Origin: Pseudoduganella violacea
GTDB lineage: Bacteria; Pseudomonadota; Gammaproteobacteria; Burkholderiales; Burkholderiaceae_D
DNA length: 64,000 nucleotides
Direction of reading: 5' to 3'
Assembly (NCBI RefSeq): GCF_014191875.1
Contig: NZ_JACHXD010000001.1
Location: 62,001 to 126,000, forward strand
Below, in pieces: positions 33,540 through 42,294 of the stretch. The notes under the pieces are model-generated. The model did not search any database and was not told the origin of the DNA. It was given only the letters and a program-made list of their open reading frames with translations. How positions within the stretch are numbered: position 1 is the first letter of the stretch; every line of letters begins with the position of its first letter. The position numbers and the translations under genes are program-made.

Positions 33540-34367
33540 TTACTCGGGCAGCGGCGGCATGTGGCGCCGGTAGTGCGGATTGCCGGCCGGTTCGGTGAAC
33601 CAGGCCGACAGCGCCGGGTTGTGCTGGGCCAGGTGCAGCTCCAGGCGCCGCAAGTCCAGCAGATACGGCGTGACGGCGCCGTAGTAGTCGGTTTGCGGAC
33701 CGATCGCATTGAAGGCGAAGCCCATCCTCTGCAGCGAACGCGCCAGCGAGCGCTCCATTGCCGCCAGCCAGTAGCGGATGCCGCTGGCCAGGCTGTGGCG
33801 GTACATCTCGCGGTACAGGCCAAAGAGCAGCATGGGCGATTCGCGGTCGTGGGCGCGCCGGCCCAGATTGCGCAGCCAGTTGTCATGCTCGCGCCGCTCG
33901 GCGCCCGGCACGCCATACAGGGAATCGGCGCGCTGGCGGCGGTGGCCCTTGCGCACGATGAGACGGGAAATCTCGGCCATCAGGTGGCGCGGCGGCATTT
34001 CATGGCCGGCGAACAAATGACAATGCAATTCCAGCGGATAGCATTGCGCGCGCTCGGGCTGCACCAGGCGCACCGTGCCGATCAGGGTTTCATCGCTGGC
34101 ATAGGCCGCAAAATGGGTCGAGCATTCCTCATACTCGTCCTGCTCCAGGCCGTCGTTCGACGCCTCGGGACGCAGGAAGGCGTATTCCAGGCAGTACACC
34201 TCGTAACGCAGCTTGAAAATTTCGGGGGGGACGGCGCCCAGGGCGCCGCCACGGAAGGAACGGAAAATCTTGTGATTTGCTGCAGAACCATCCGCCAATG
34301 CCGAGTACTCTTCCCGGGAGAGAGGCAGAGCGGATTCCGGCTTCTTGGGGCCAAACTGAACCATCAT
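33540..34367 (-). CDS. PEP-CTERM/exosortase system-associated acyltransferase (LuxI/FeeM-like), copy 1
   Basis: A 275-residue protein of the N-acyltransferase family related to acyl-homoserine-lactone and N-acyl amino acid synthases. Typical parts are FKLRYEVYCLEYAFL (with the invariant Arg), EQDEYEECSTHFAAY, ETLIGTVRLVQPE, MAEISRLIVRKGHRRQ and LARSLQRMGFAFNAIGP. The start is at the ATG pair 34367/34364 with AAGAG upstream. It is 22 bases downstream of a paralogue, so the two form an operon. They probably use acyl-ACP or acyl-CoA to acylate a small amine; the product may be a signal or a building block. Confidence 0.88.
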   Translation of the reverse strand: MMVQFGPKKPESALPLSREEYSALADGSAANHKIFRSFRGGALGAVPPEIFKLRYEVYCLEYAFLRPEASNDGLEQDEYEECSTHFAAYASDETLIGTVRLVQPERAQCYPLELHCHLFAGHEMPPRHLMAEISRLIVRKGHRRQRADSLYGVPGAERREHDNWLRNLGRRAHDRESPMLLFGLYREMYRHSLASGIRYWLAAMERSLARSLQRMGFAFNAIGPQTDYYGAVTPYLLDLRRLELHLAQHNPALSAWFTEPAGNPHYRRHMPPLPE

Positions 34368-34389
34368 AAAACTCTTTGCAACTAAGCCC

Positions 34390-35193
34390 CTATTTCTTGC
34401 CAGGGGCGCCAATCATGCGGTTGACGACCAAGGTCTTGACCAGCACCCAGATGGGGATCGGTTCATCGTTGAACCAGGCGGCCAGGAACTTGTTCTCGCG
34501 CTGTAATCTCACGTTCAGCTCTTCGAGGTCGACGATATGGGGCGTGACCGGCCCATAGTAATCCGTCGCAGGCCCGATGGGCACGAACTTGAAGCCCATC
34601 TTGTCCAGAGACCGGGCCAGCGAGCGTTCCATCGCTGCATACCAGAAACGGATGCCGTTCCGGCGGCTGTACTTATACATTTCCTTGTACATACCAAGCA
34701 GTAACAGTGGACTGTTGCCGCGCTGCTCGCGGTAGCGCGACGATGGCGAATTGGCGCCGCCTTGCACGAAATCCTTGGACACACCTTCCAAGGTATCGCC
34801 GCGGCGCCGCCGATACGTCTTCTTCACCACCAGGCGGGAAATCTCCCCAGCTTTCGCGCGCTCTGGAAACCGGAAATCGTCGAAAACCGTGCAATGGCTC
34901 TCGAACGGGTAGAGCATGTGCTCCTCCGGCTGGACCAGCCTCACGGTGCCGACGATTTCTCCGTCATGGTTGAAGGCGGCGAAGTGGCCGGAACAGGGAT
35001 CGTATTCATCCCGCTCCATCCCGTCGCTATACTGCTGCGCGTCGAGAAAATTGCATTCGTTGCAGTAGACTTCGTAGCGCAGGCGATAGATGTCGTTCAT
35101 CAATTCGCGATTGCTGCCGTTGTGCTCCGCTTCGTGGAAATCGAAGTAAGGGATCAGAATGTCACGCTTGCCGAGTATTCTCTCGATCAACAT
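34390..35193 (-). CDS. PEP-CTERM/exosortase system-associated acyltransferase (LuxI/FeeM-like), copy 2
   Basis: A 267-residue paralogue of the downstream copy, sharing the layout IYRLRYEVYCNECNFLD, ERDEYDPCSGHFAAF, EIVGTVRLVQPEEH, AGEISRLVVKKTYRRRRG and LARSLDKMGFKFVPIGPATDYYGPVTPH. The chosen ATG at 35193 has a strong AAGGGGGG ribosome site; ATGs at 35223/35229 are alternatives. The C-terminal 40 residues (after LNVRLQRENKFL) differ from copy 1. About 190 bases of AT-rich DNA separate it from the prsT stop. I see no clear promoter there apart from a weak TTACTT-N16-TAATAC pair on the minus strand. Confidence 0.88.
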   Translation of the reverse strand: MLIERILGKRDILIPYFDFHEAEHNGSNRELMNDIYRLRYEVYCNECNFLDAQQYSDGMERDEYDPCSGHFAAFNHDGEIVGTVRLVQPEEHMLYPFESHCTVFDDFRFPERAKAGEISRLVVKKTYRRRRGDTLEGVSKDFVQGGANSPSSRYREQRGNSPLLLLGMYKEMYKYSRRNGIRFWYAAMERSLARSLDKMGFKFVPIGPATDYYGPVTPHIVDLEELNVRLQRENKFLAAWFNDEPIPIWVLVKTLVVNRMIGAPGKK

Positions 35194-35386
35194 CTTTACC
35201 CCCCTTTTCCAGCCGAATGTCATTGCCATTCCATCCGCCCCCCTACCAAAAGTGAAGGCCGATACAGCAGAGCGTACCCGATTTCGAATTGAAATGCAGC
35301 ACAATTTCAAACGGAACAGCCCGGCCAGATTGCTCCGTATTAAGTACTCTTAATTTTGAAGTAAGCCTTATATTTCCTAATGAAAA

Positions 35387-38176
35387 TCAAAGTTGCTTCA
35401 ACAGCGAGCGCGCCTCTTCCAGTTGCGGGAATTGCGCGCCGCTCGCCAGCAGCTTCTCCAGCTCCTTGCGCGCGCCCGCTTTGTCACCAGACTTATGCAA
35501 GCCGTATGCCAGGTGATAGCGCAGCTCGCCGGCGGCGCGCTCATCGGGGACGGCGGCGATGGCCTTGCGCAACAGTTCGATGCCGCGCGTGGTATTGCCC
35601 TGCTCGATCAACAACCAGCCCAGGGTGTCGACCACGGAAGGATGGGAGCTCTGCAATTTATACGCGTGTTCGGCCACCGCCAGCGCACGCGGGTCTTTCA
35701 ATTGCTGGTAGACCCAGGCCAGATTGTTGAGCACGATCACATCGTCGACTTTTTTCTTTTGCAACGCTTCCAGCTGGGTCGCCGCCAGCTTGTAATTCTT
35801 GTCGCGGATATTGCCTTCCGCTTCCAGCAGGGCCACGGCGAAGTCGTCCGGCTTGTCCTTGCGCCATTGCGCCAGGCGCTGCGCGGCTTCCTTCTCCTTG
35901 CCCTGGGCGCGCAAGGTATTGTGGATTTTCAGGAAAATATTCGGCGCGCCCAGGCTCAAGGTCAGCGCTTTTTCGTACGCCACCAGGGCTTGTGCCGGCT
36001 TTTGCTGCGCCTCGTAGATATCACCTTCGAACAGATAGCCGGGCGGCTGCTTCGGTTGCTGTTTCTGCACCTGGCGCGCCAGCGTCAGCGCCTGCTCGTA
36101 ATCACGCTTGGCCACGGCGATGCCGATCAGGCCCTGATAAGCAGGCAGGTAGTCGGCGTCGAGGGCGACGGCCTTTTTCAGGCTGTCCACGGCGGCGGCC
36201 TCGTTCTTGGCCAACTGCTGGGCCACGCCGATGCGGTAGAGCGGCACAGCCGACTTTGGCATCACGCTGGCCAGCTTGCTGAAGGTTTCCAGCGCGCCGG
36301 CCTGGTCCTTGGTGGCCAGCTGCGCCTGGCCCAGCACATCGAGCAGCTCGGGGCTGGCGGCATGGGCCACCTGGTATTTGCGCAGCAGCGTGACGGCCTT
36401 GACGGCCTCATTGCCGCGCATATAGTGGACCGCCAGCTGCAAGGCCGGCGCCAGCGCATCCGGGTTCTCGGTGGCGGCCTTGATCAGCCAGTTGGTCGCG
36501 ACCTCGGGCTTGTTTTCCAGCACGGCGATATTCGCCAGCGCCGTCATCGCTTCCACGTTTTTCGGGTCTTTTTGCAGCAGCGGGTCGAAGCGCTGGCGCG
36601 CCAGGTCGAATTTGCGGTCTTGCAAATCGATCTGGGCCAGGTTGATCATCGAGGGCAGATAAGTCTTGTCCAGGCTCAGCGCTTTCTCGAAGCTGGCGCG
36701 CGCCTTCGGCAAATCCTTCTTGGCCAGGTAGATGCCGCCCTTGGTGTTATGCACCACGGGACGGTCGCCGTGTTTCTTCTCCAGTTCGGTGGCGATCTGC
36801 AGGGCTTTATCGAAATGCTCCAGACCCAGTTCGGTGCGCAGCAGGGCCAGGCCCGCTTCCAGCGAGCTGCTGTCGAGGGCGGCGGCGCGCTCCATCTCGG
36901 CCACGGCGCCGGTCTTGTCGCCCTGGGCCAGCTTGCTCAGGCCCAGCGAGGTGCGCAGCAGGGCTTTTTGCGGATCGAGCACGGTGGCCTTGCTGAAGTA
37001 GCTGGTGGCCTTGTCGAAATCGCGCGCCTGCATATAGGTTTCGCCTGCCAGCGCCAGCAGGCTGGCATCCTGCTGTTCGCCTTTCAGGGCCGGACCGAGC
37101 ACGCTCAGCGCGTCGGGCGCCTGGCCGCTTTTGAGCAGGGCGCCGGCCAGCATCTTGCGCGCGTACACATTGTCGGGATTGGCTTCGAGGTATTTGCGCA
37201 GATACTGCTCGGCCTGCTTCACGGAACCGGTATTTAGCTCGACCGCGCCGGCCAGCAGCAGGGTCGGCATATGGTTCGGCGCCACGCGCAGCACTTTCAG
37301 CAGGTTTTCCTGGGCCGCCGTGTATTTGCCGCGCGAATAATCGAGCAGGGCCTGGGTATAGAGCACGATGAAATTATTCGGCGTCAGCTTGCGCGCCGCG
37401 TCGAGGCTGGTCTGGGCCGCATCGTATTTGCCGTCGGCCACCAGCAAGTAGGCGATTTCCAGGTGGGCGCTGCGGTGGTCCGGCTTGAGCTTGACCACTT
37501 GCTGGTAGGCGGCCAGCGCTTCGGCCGGCTTGTCCTGGAAGCGCAGCAGGTCGCCTTTGAAGGACCAGACCGCGGGATTCTGCGGGTCCTTGCTGACGGC
37601 TTCCTCGCCAAAGCGAATAGCGCCGTCCAGATCCTTGCGCAGAGAGGCCACGCGCGCCAGGCCGACCAGGGCTTCGCCGCTGTTGGGACGCAGCTTGAGC
37701 GCGGCCTGGAACGCTTCTTCGGCCTGCGCCGCCTTGTCGGCACCCAAACTCAGATAAGCATCGCCGCGCAGCACCTGCACCGCTTCCGACTTGTCGTTGG
37801 CGGTTTCGTCCAGCACCTTCTGGAACTCGCCTTGCATCAGCAGGGTGCGCGCCAGCACAGGCGTGGTCTTCTCGGCCGGGTATTTGAGCGCGATGGCGCG
37901 CCGGATTTCCTTTTCCGCCGCCAGCGGCTCGCCGAGATCGTTGTACAGGCTGGCCAGCTGGAAGCGCGCTTCGGCCAGGTCGGGACTCTTTTCCAGCGCA
38001 TTTTTGAGCTGGATCAGGGCGGCCTTGTGATCGCCTTTTTGCTGGTACTGGCGGGCGTCCGCCAGCAGTTTTTCCGCCGACTCGCCCTTGCTGCAAGCGC
38101 TCATCCCCGCACCCAGCAGCAGTACTCCCGACATGAGGGCGGCGCTGACCGCCAGCTTGTTCACTCGACGCGACAT
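35387..38176 (-). CDS. prsT: PEP-CTERM system TPR-repeat lipoprotein PrsT
   Basis: A 929-residue periplasmic lipoprotein built almost entirely of TPR repeats. The signal peptide ends in LLGAGMSAC, with the acylated Cys at residue 28. At least 18 TPR-like units follow, for example QYQQKGDHKAALIQLKNALE and VFQ-type helix pairs ending in FPQLEEARSLLKQL. This is the PrsT protein that travels with PrsK and PrsR. TPR lipoproteins of this type scaffold export machinery or interact with the chain-length/export proteins. It is followed by the acyltransferase operon and preceded by a small gap that contains a 12-base near-palindrome ACGCTCCAGCGT at 38221-38232. Confidence 0.95.
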   Translation of the reverse strand: MSRRVNKLAVSAALMSGVLLLGAGMSACSKGESAEKLLADARQYQQKGDHKAALIQLKNALEKSPDLAEARFQLASLYNDLGEPLAAEKEIRRAIALKYPAEKTTPVLARTLLMQGEFQKVLDETANDKSEAVQVLRGDAYLSLGADKAAQAEEAFQAALKLRPNSGEALVGLARVASLRKDLDGAIRFGEEAVSKDPQNPAVWSFKGDLLRFQDKPAEALAAYQQVVKLKPDHRSAHLEIAYLLVADGKYDAAQTSLDAARKLTPNNFIVLYTQALLDYSRGKYTAAQENLLKVLRVAPNHMPTLLLAGAVELNTGSVKQAEQYLRKYLEANPDNVYARKMLAGALLKSGQAPDALSVLGPALKGEQQDASLLALAGETYMQARDFDKATSYFSKATVLDPQKALLRTSLGLSKLAQGDKTGAVAEMERAAALDSSSLEAGLALLRTELGLEHFDKALQIATELEKKHGDRPVVHNTKGGIYLAKKDLPKARASFEKALSLDKTYLPSMINLAQIDLQDRKFDLARQRFDPLLQKDPKNVEAMTALANIAVLENKPEVATNWLIKAATENPDALAPALQLAVHYMRGNEAVKAVTLLRKYQVAHAASPELLDVLGQAQLATKDQAGALETFSKLASVMPKSAVPLYRIGVAQQLAKNEAAAVDSLKKAVALDADYLPAYQGLIGIAVAKRDYEQALTLARQVQKQQPKQPPGYLFEGDIYEAQQKPAQALVAYEKALTLSLGAPNIFLKIHNTLRAQGKEKEAAQRLAQWRKDKPDDFAVALLEAEGNIRDKNYKLAATQLEALQKKKVDDVIVLNNLAWVYQQLKDPRALAVAEHAYKLQSSHPSVVDTLGWLLIEQGNTTRGIELLRKAIAAVPDERAAGELRYHLAYGLHKSGDKAGARKELEKLLASGAQFPQLEEARSLLKQL

Positions 38177-38280
38177 AGTGTTCCCATTAATAGAAATAAA
38201 GATAACGCGCCCATGTTGTCACGCTCCAGCGTACAGGGCAATAGCCAGGCAAAACTTTCTGAAAATTTAAGATTTATATC

Positions 38281-39363
38281 CTAGGCGAAACTCGTATCCG
38301 CGGCGGACAGCGGGCGACGCGGGGTTTTCAGACGCAGTGCCGGCTTTTCCACCAAGTGCCAGCTGCACAGCCCACACATGCAAGCCAGGGCCATGGCCAG
38401 CGCAGTGGCGGTAAATTGCCCCAGGTCCGGCACATACCAGAGCAGCAGCTTGCCGGCCGGCCAGCCATACAGATAGACGCCATAGGAAATATCGGGCAGC
38501 CGGCGCCACGGCGCCAGCCAGGACGGGCCGTGGAAGGCCAGATAGAAGAAGAGATAGCTGCCACCCACCAGCAGGCTAAGTTCGGCCAAACCGAGCCAGG
38601 CCCCAAACGCCAGCACGGCCGCCGCCAAGGCTGCCCAATGCGGCCGGAAGCGCAGTTGCGCGCGCCAGCGGCAATACAGCATGCCCGCGCCGAAGAAAGC
38701 GAGGAAGCGCAGCATGGGGAATTGGCGGCAATCGGCATCCAGGCCCAGCGGACGCAAGGCGCCGCAGGCGGCGGCCGCGTACAGCAGCAAGACGGCCGCC
38801 AGCAAGGCCGCCATCAGCGCGCGGCGGCGCAGCAGGCCGGCCAGGCCCAACGCCAGCAGCACCAGATAACAGAGGAATTCATAGCGGATGGTCCACATCG
38901 CGCCGTTGACGCTGGCGTAATGGGTGCCGGCAAACACGGCCGGCGTGGCGGGAATGTCCAGGGTCAGCACGCTCCAGCCCAGGCCGCGCGGCCAGATGGC
39001 GCCGAAGTAGCCGGCCGGGGCCGCCAGCGGGCCGACCACGAAGACGCACAGCAGGGCCGCCAGCAGATAGCCGGGCACGATGCGCAGCAGGCGCTTGCGC
39101 AGATAGGGCACGGCGCTGGGCTGGCTGTCCCAGCTTTGCAGGATCAGGAAGCCGCTCAGCAGGAAGAAGCCGTCGACGGCGAATTCGCCGAAGCTGAAGC
39201 CGCCGCTGAGCATGGACAGCAGCTCGCGGCTGCGGTTGCCATCCATCATTTCCGGCGTGTGCGAGACAATGACCAGCAGGGCCAGGGCCAGCCGGATCAG
39301 GTTGAAGTTATTCGCTTGGCGCGACTCCGGCAAGGCAGGCGCTGGCATGGTCGTGTGCTGCAT
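38281..39363 (-). CDS. Acyltransferase 3 family (OafA-like) membrane O-acyltransferase
   Basis: A 360-residue polytopic membrane protein with about ten hydrophobic segments. NFNLIRLALALLVIVSHTPEM (split here as NFNLIRLA...VIVSHTPE) holds the catalytic-type His-x-Pro region, and SGFLILQSW and SVNGAMWTIRYEFLCYL carry further family residues. The chosen start is the ATG at 39363, preceded by GAGGGAAAAC; longer frames upstream lack support. Enzymes of this family acetylate or succinylate sugars in O-antigens and exopolysaccharides, moving the acyl group from the cytoplasm across the membrane. It is divergent from the methyltransferase gene. Confidence 0.85.
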   Translation of the reverse strand: MQHTTMPAPALPESRQANNFNLIRLALALLVIVSHTPEMMDGNRSRELLSMLSGGFSFGEFAVDGFFLLSGFLILQSWDSQPSAVPYLRKRLLRIVPGYLLAALLCVFVVGPLAAPAGYFGAIWPRGLGWSVLTLDIPATPAVFAGTHYASVNGAMWTIRYEFLCYLVLLALGLAGLLRRRALMAALLAAVLLLYAAAACGALRPLGLDADCRQFPMLRFLAFFGAGMLYCRWRAQLRFRPHWAALAAAVLAFGAWLGLAELSLLVGGSYLFFYLAFHGPSWLAPWRRLPDISYGVYLYGWPAGKLLLWYVPDLGQFTATALAMALACMCGLCSWHLVEKPALRLKTPRRPLSAADTSFA

Positions 39364-39437
39364 CCGTTTTCCCTCATCCATAGGCCGCCGCAGCAACTTG
39401 CAAAGCGGGAATGGCGATGGTGGCATGCGCCTGACAA

Positions 39438-39465
39438 ATTATCAACTAAATAAATACTTTTACAA
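39438..39465 (-). promoter_or_regulatory. Candidate sigma-70 promoter of the acyltransferase 3 gene
   Basis: On the minus strand TTGTAA (complement of 39460-39465) and GATAAT (complement of 39438-39443) are 16 bases apart, about 75 bases before the ATG at 39363, in a short AT-rich stretch. The -35 matches 4 of 6, the -10 5 of 6. Confidence 0.45.
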
Positions 39466-39469
39466 CGCA

Positions 39470-39485
39470 AGGCGCGCAATTTGCT
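39470..39485 (+). promoter_or_regulatory. Sigma-54 (-24/-12) promoter of the methyltransferase gene
   Basis: AGGCGCG-CAAT-TTGCT has GG (39471-39472) and GC (39483-39484) exactly 10 bases apart and a perfect TTGCT at -12; the -24 part matches TGGCACG at 5 of 7 positions. The start would be near 39496, with a leader of about 68 bases. No TTTACAG repeat was seen within 120 bases upstream, where the divergent acyltransferase gene begins. Confidence 0.5.
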
Positions 39486-39563
39486 ACGGCGGGCCGGCGC
39501 GGACATTGTAAAATAGACAGCTGTTGCAGCGCCCTATCGATAGCTCTTACGCGAGGTTGGAGA

Positions 39564-40274
39564 ATGCCTGACGCAACCCACGATTCCCCTTACGGTGACT
39601 TTCCGCGTTCGGAAATGCGCGCCTTTGTGCCTGCCAGCGCGCACTGCGTGCTCGATGTCGGCTGCCATACCGGCGCCTTCGGCCTGGGGCTGAAACAGCG
39701 CGGCGTCGCCACCGTGTGGGGCGTGGAAGCCAATCCCGCCACGGCCGCCATCGCGGCGCGCCGCCTGGACAAGGTCATCCCCGGCTACTTCACCGGCGCG
39801 GAAGTGCCGGACGATTTCTTCGACGCCATCGTCTTCAACGACGTGCTGGAACATATGCCCGATCCGGCCGTGATCCTGCGCGCCGCCGCGCCCAAGCTGA
39901 AAGCCGGCGGCGTGGTGGTGGCCTCGATTCCGAATGTGCGCCATATCGACAATCTGGTGCATATGCTGAAGGAAAAGGATTTCCGCTACGAGCCGGCCGG
40001 CGTGCGCGACGCCACGCACCTGCGTTTCTACACGCTGAAAAGCATCCCGCGCCTGTTCGAGCAGGCCGGCTATGCGGTCGAGAAGCTGGAGGGCATCAAC
40101 GAATCGTGGTGGACGCCTTCGCTGCTGCGCCGCCTGGCCTTCCGCTTTTTCTCCGGGTATTTCGCCGATACGCGCTTTATCCAGTTTGCGGTAGTGGCGC
40201 GTCCTGTCGCCGCGGCCGTCAGCGGCAGCGGCGCCGCCACCCACGCGCCGCGGGAGCAGGCGGCCACAGCCTAA
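39564..40274 (+). CDS. Class I SAM-dependent methyltransferase
   Basis: A 236-residue soluble protein with the classic motif I VLDVGCHTGAFGLGLK (about residues 29-44), the acidic loop GVEANP, and VFNDVLEHMPDP (about 90-101) as motif IV. ATHLRFYTLKSIPRLFEQAGY is typical of methyltransferase 11/23-type enzymes in polysaccharide loci. ATG at 39564 follows GGTTGGAGA. It probably methylates a sugar of the polymer, but could also act on a small molecule. It converges on a GT2 gene with a 10-base gap. The C-terminal 35 residues are Ala/Gly-rich and probably disordered. Confidence 0.85.
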   Translation: MPDATHDSPYGDFPRSEMRAFVPASAHCVLDVGCHTGAFGLGLKQRGVATVWGVEANPATAAIAARRLDKVIPGYFTGAEVPDDFFDAIVFNDVLEHMPDPAVILRAAAPKLKAGGVVVASIPNVRHIDNLVHMLKEKDFRYEPAGVRDATHLRFYTLKSIPRLFEQAGYAVEKLEGINESWWTPSLLRRLAFRFFSGYFADTRFIQFAVVARPVAAAVSGSGAATHAPREQAATA

Positions 40275-40284
40275 TCCCGGCCGT

Positions 40285-41310
40285 TCAAGCCTGGCTGTCC
40301 ATGCGGCGCAGCACGCGCCGATGTTGGGTCCACAGCAGAAGGCGCAGGCAGCGCAGCGCCAGCGAAGCGCGCCGCTTCAGGTCGGGCGGGCCGAAACGCT
40401 GCTGCAGAAAATCCTGCACGCCCAGCAAGGCCGCTTCCGCATGCTGTTCGAAGCCGCGATGGCGCAGACGGTTGACGTCGAACAGCGCATAGTCCAGCAG
40501 TTTCAGCAGCAAGAGCTTGCGGTGGGCCGGCGGCGTGCTGCCGTGCCAAAAGATCAGGTAATTGCGCGCGATCAGATAGAAATAATAGGCGGGACGGTCG
40601 GTCTCGCGCTTGGGCATGGCGTGCTGCACGCTCGCCTCGTAGGCGACGGCGCTGGTCCAGCCGTGGGCCGCCAGGCGGGCGCCGATTTCGTCGTCCTCGT
40701 AATAAGCAAACATGCGCTCGTCGAGCGGGCCGGTCTGGGCCAGCGCCGCCAGGCGCAATAGCACGGCGGTGCCGGGCACCCACTGGTTGAGCGGCATCTG
40801 GCCGGCCAGGCGGCGCGCATCGTCGACCGAGCGCGGACGGCGGCTGATGCGCTGTTCCCAGTCGTGGAAGGCGCCGTAGAAATGGATCTTGTTGCGGTCT
40901 TCCATATCGGCCAGCAGCGGCGAGACGGCGCCGCAGCGCGGATCGGCATCGGCCACCTCCAGCAGGTGGGCCAACACATCATTGCCCGCCACCACGGCAT
41001 CACTGTTCATCAGCCAGATGAAATCATAGCCCTGTTCCTGGGCGCGGCGGATGGCCAGATTATGGCCGCCGGCAAAGCCGCGGTTGGCCGCTTCGCGATG
41101 CAGCTGCACCGGCTGCGCGTCCAGGCCCTGCACCAGTTGCGCATAGTCGGCCGCCTCCGAACCGTTGTCGATGACGAGGATGTCGGCCTGCTGGCCCGGC
41201 GGCAGCGATTGGCGCCGCAGGCTGGCAACGCAGTCCAGGGTCTTGCCGGCGGTATTCCAGTTGAGGATGCTGATCAGGATGCGGCGCTGGGCGGAGGGCG
41301 TGGCTTGCAT
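40285..41310 (-). CDS. Glycosyltransferase family 2 protein (rhamnosyltransferase-like)
   Basis: A 341-residue GT-A glycosyltransferase. ILISILNWNTAGKTLDCVASL opens the nucleotide-binding fold, DILVIDNGSEA follows, and IWLMNSDAVV contains the DxD-like metal site; NRGFAGGHNLAIR and MFAYYEDDEIGARL are family motifs close to those of rhamnosyltransferases. The C-terminus is basic and helical. It is separated by 9 bases from another GT2 gene upstream, and both follow the asparagine-synthase-like gene on the same strand. It should add a sugar on the cytoplasmic side. Donor unknown. Confidence 0.87.
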   Translation of the reverse strand: MQATPSAQRRILISILNWNTAGKTLDCVASLRRQSLPPGQQADILVIDNGSEAADYAQLVQGLDAQPVQLHREAANRGFAGGHNLAIRRAQEQGYDFIWLMNSDAVVAGNDVLAHLLEVADADPRCGAVSPLLADMEDRNKIHFYGAFHDWEQRISRRPRSVDDARRLAGQMPLNQWVPGTAVLLRLAALAQTGPLDERMFAYYEDDEIGARLAAHGWTSAVAYEASVQHAMPKRETDRPAYYFYLIARNYLIFWHGSTPPAHRKLLLLKLLDYALFDVNRLRHRGFEQHAEAALLGVQDFLQQRFGPPDLKRRASLALRCLRLLLWTQHRRVLRRMDSQA

Positions 41311-41319
41311 GGTGTCCTT

Positions 41320-42282
41320 TTAACGGCGCAGCAGGATGGTAATGGCCAGCGGCAGGAAGTACAGCACGCTGCGCGCATCGATGCGCCACTGCTTGAGCAG
41401 CACATCGCGGAAAGGCTTGCCATGCATGAGGCGGTGCAGCACGTCGGCCACGAAGCTTTTGCGCAGGGTGCGCACGGCGCGGCGGTTGTCCTCGATCTGG
41501 CGCTCGGAAAGCGGGAACAGGCGCGCGATCGCTTTTTTGTACTTCATTTCATGGTGCAGGCGTATCAGCGATTTCTCCGTGCCCCAGCCGGAGCCGGAGA
41601 AGATGTTCACGCCCGCGCCGCAAATGCATTCGCTGGCCGAGGAGAAGGCGATGCGCCGGGTCTGGCTGGACAGGTCGAGCCAGAACAGATAGTCCTCGCC
41701 GGCATACACGAACTCCTCGCGGAAGCGCAGGCGCGGGAAGCTGGCGTAGCGATACACCACGGTGGGCGTGCCGATCACATTGCCGCTCAAGACCTGGTCC
41801 TGCATATCGCCCTGGTAGACGTGCAGCTCGCTGCGGCCCGGCAGCAGCGCATGTTCGGACGGCGTGATGCGGCGCGCGCGGGAAAAGGCGCTGACGCTCT
41901 GATTGAGCTGGTAGAAATCGGTGAAATAGAAATCGTGGCCCGCTTCCAGCGCATGCAGGGCGTTGGCGAGATGGACTTCGGTCCACTCGTCGTCCGAATC
42001 GAGGAAGGCGACGTATTCGGTGCCGGGCGCAACCTGGTCGAGCGCCTTGTTGCGCGCCGCCGCCGGGCCGGCATTGGCCTGCTCGATCAGGCGCACGCGC
42101 GCCGCCTGCTGCGGCGGCAGCTGCGCCAGTTCGCTGCGCGCGCTGACGGGCGAGGCATCGTCCACCACGATGATGTCCAGATCGGCCGCCACGGTCTGCG
42201 CGAACACGGAGCGCAAGGCCTTGGCCAGGATGCCAGCTTCGCGCTGGAAGTAGGGAATGACGACGGCGATGCGGACGGACAT
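41320..42282 (-). CDS. Glycosyltransferase family 2 protein
   Basis: A 320-residue GT-A enzyme. IAVVIPYFQREAGILAKALRSV opens it, IIVVDDASPVSARSEL and the DxD motif in VAFLDSDDEW follow, and EEFVYAGEDYLFWLDL is the catalytic-loop region with the EDY motif. The C-terminal 30 residues include a hydrophobic stretch LYFLPLAITILL that could associate with the membrane. It lies 12 bases downstream of the asparagine-synthase-like gene. Acceptor and donor are unknown. Confidence 0.87.
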   Translation of the reverse strand: MSVRIAVVIPYFQREAGILAKALRSVFAQTVAADLDIIVVDDASPVSARSELAQLPPQQAARVRLIEQANAGPAAARNKALDQVAPGTEYVAFLDSDDEWTEVHLANALHALEAGHDFYFTDFYQLNQSVSAFSRARRITPSEHALLPGRSELHVYQGDMQDQVLSGNVIGTPTVVYRYASFPRLRFREEFVYAGEDYLFWLDLSSQTRRIAFSSASECICGAGVNIFSGSGWGTEKSLIRLHHEMKYKKAIARLFPLSERQIEDNRRAVRTLRKSFVADVLHRLMHGKPFRDVLLKQWRIDARSVLYFLPLAITILLRR

Positions 42283-42294
42283 CGTGCCTTCCCC

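Noticed and set aside
35387..38176. TPR repeats in PrsT as DNA-level tandem repeats
   Set aside because: The protein repeats are degenerate and the DNA is not repetitive.
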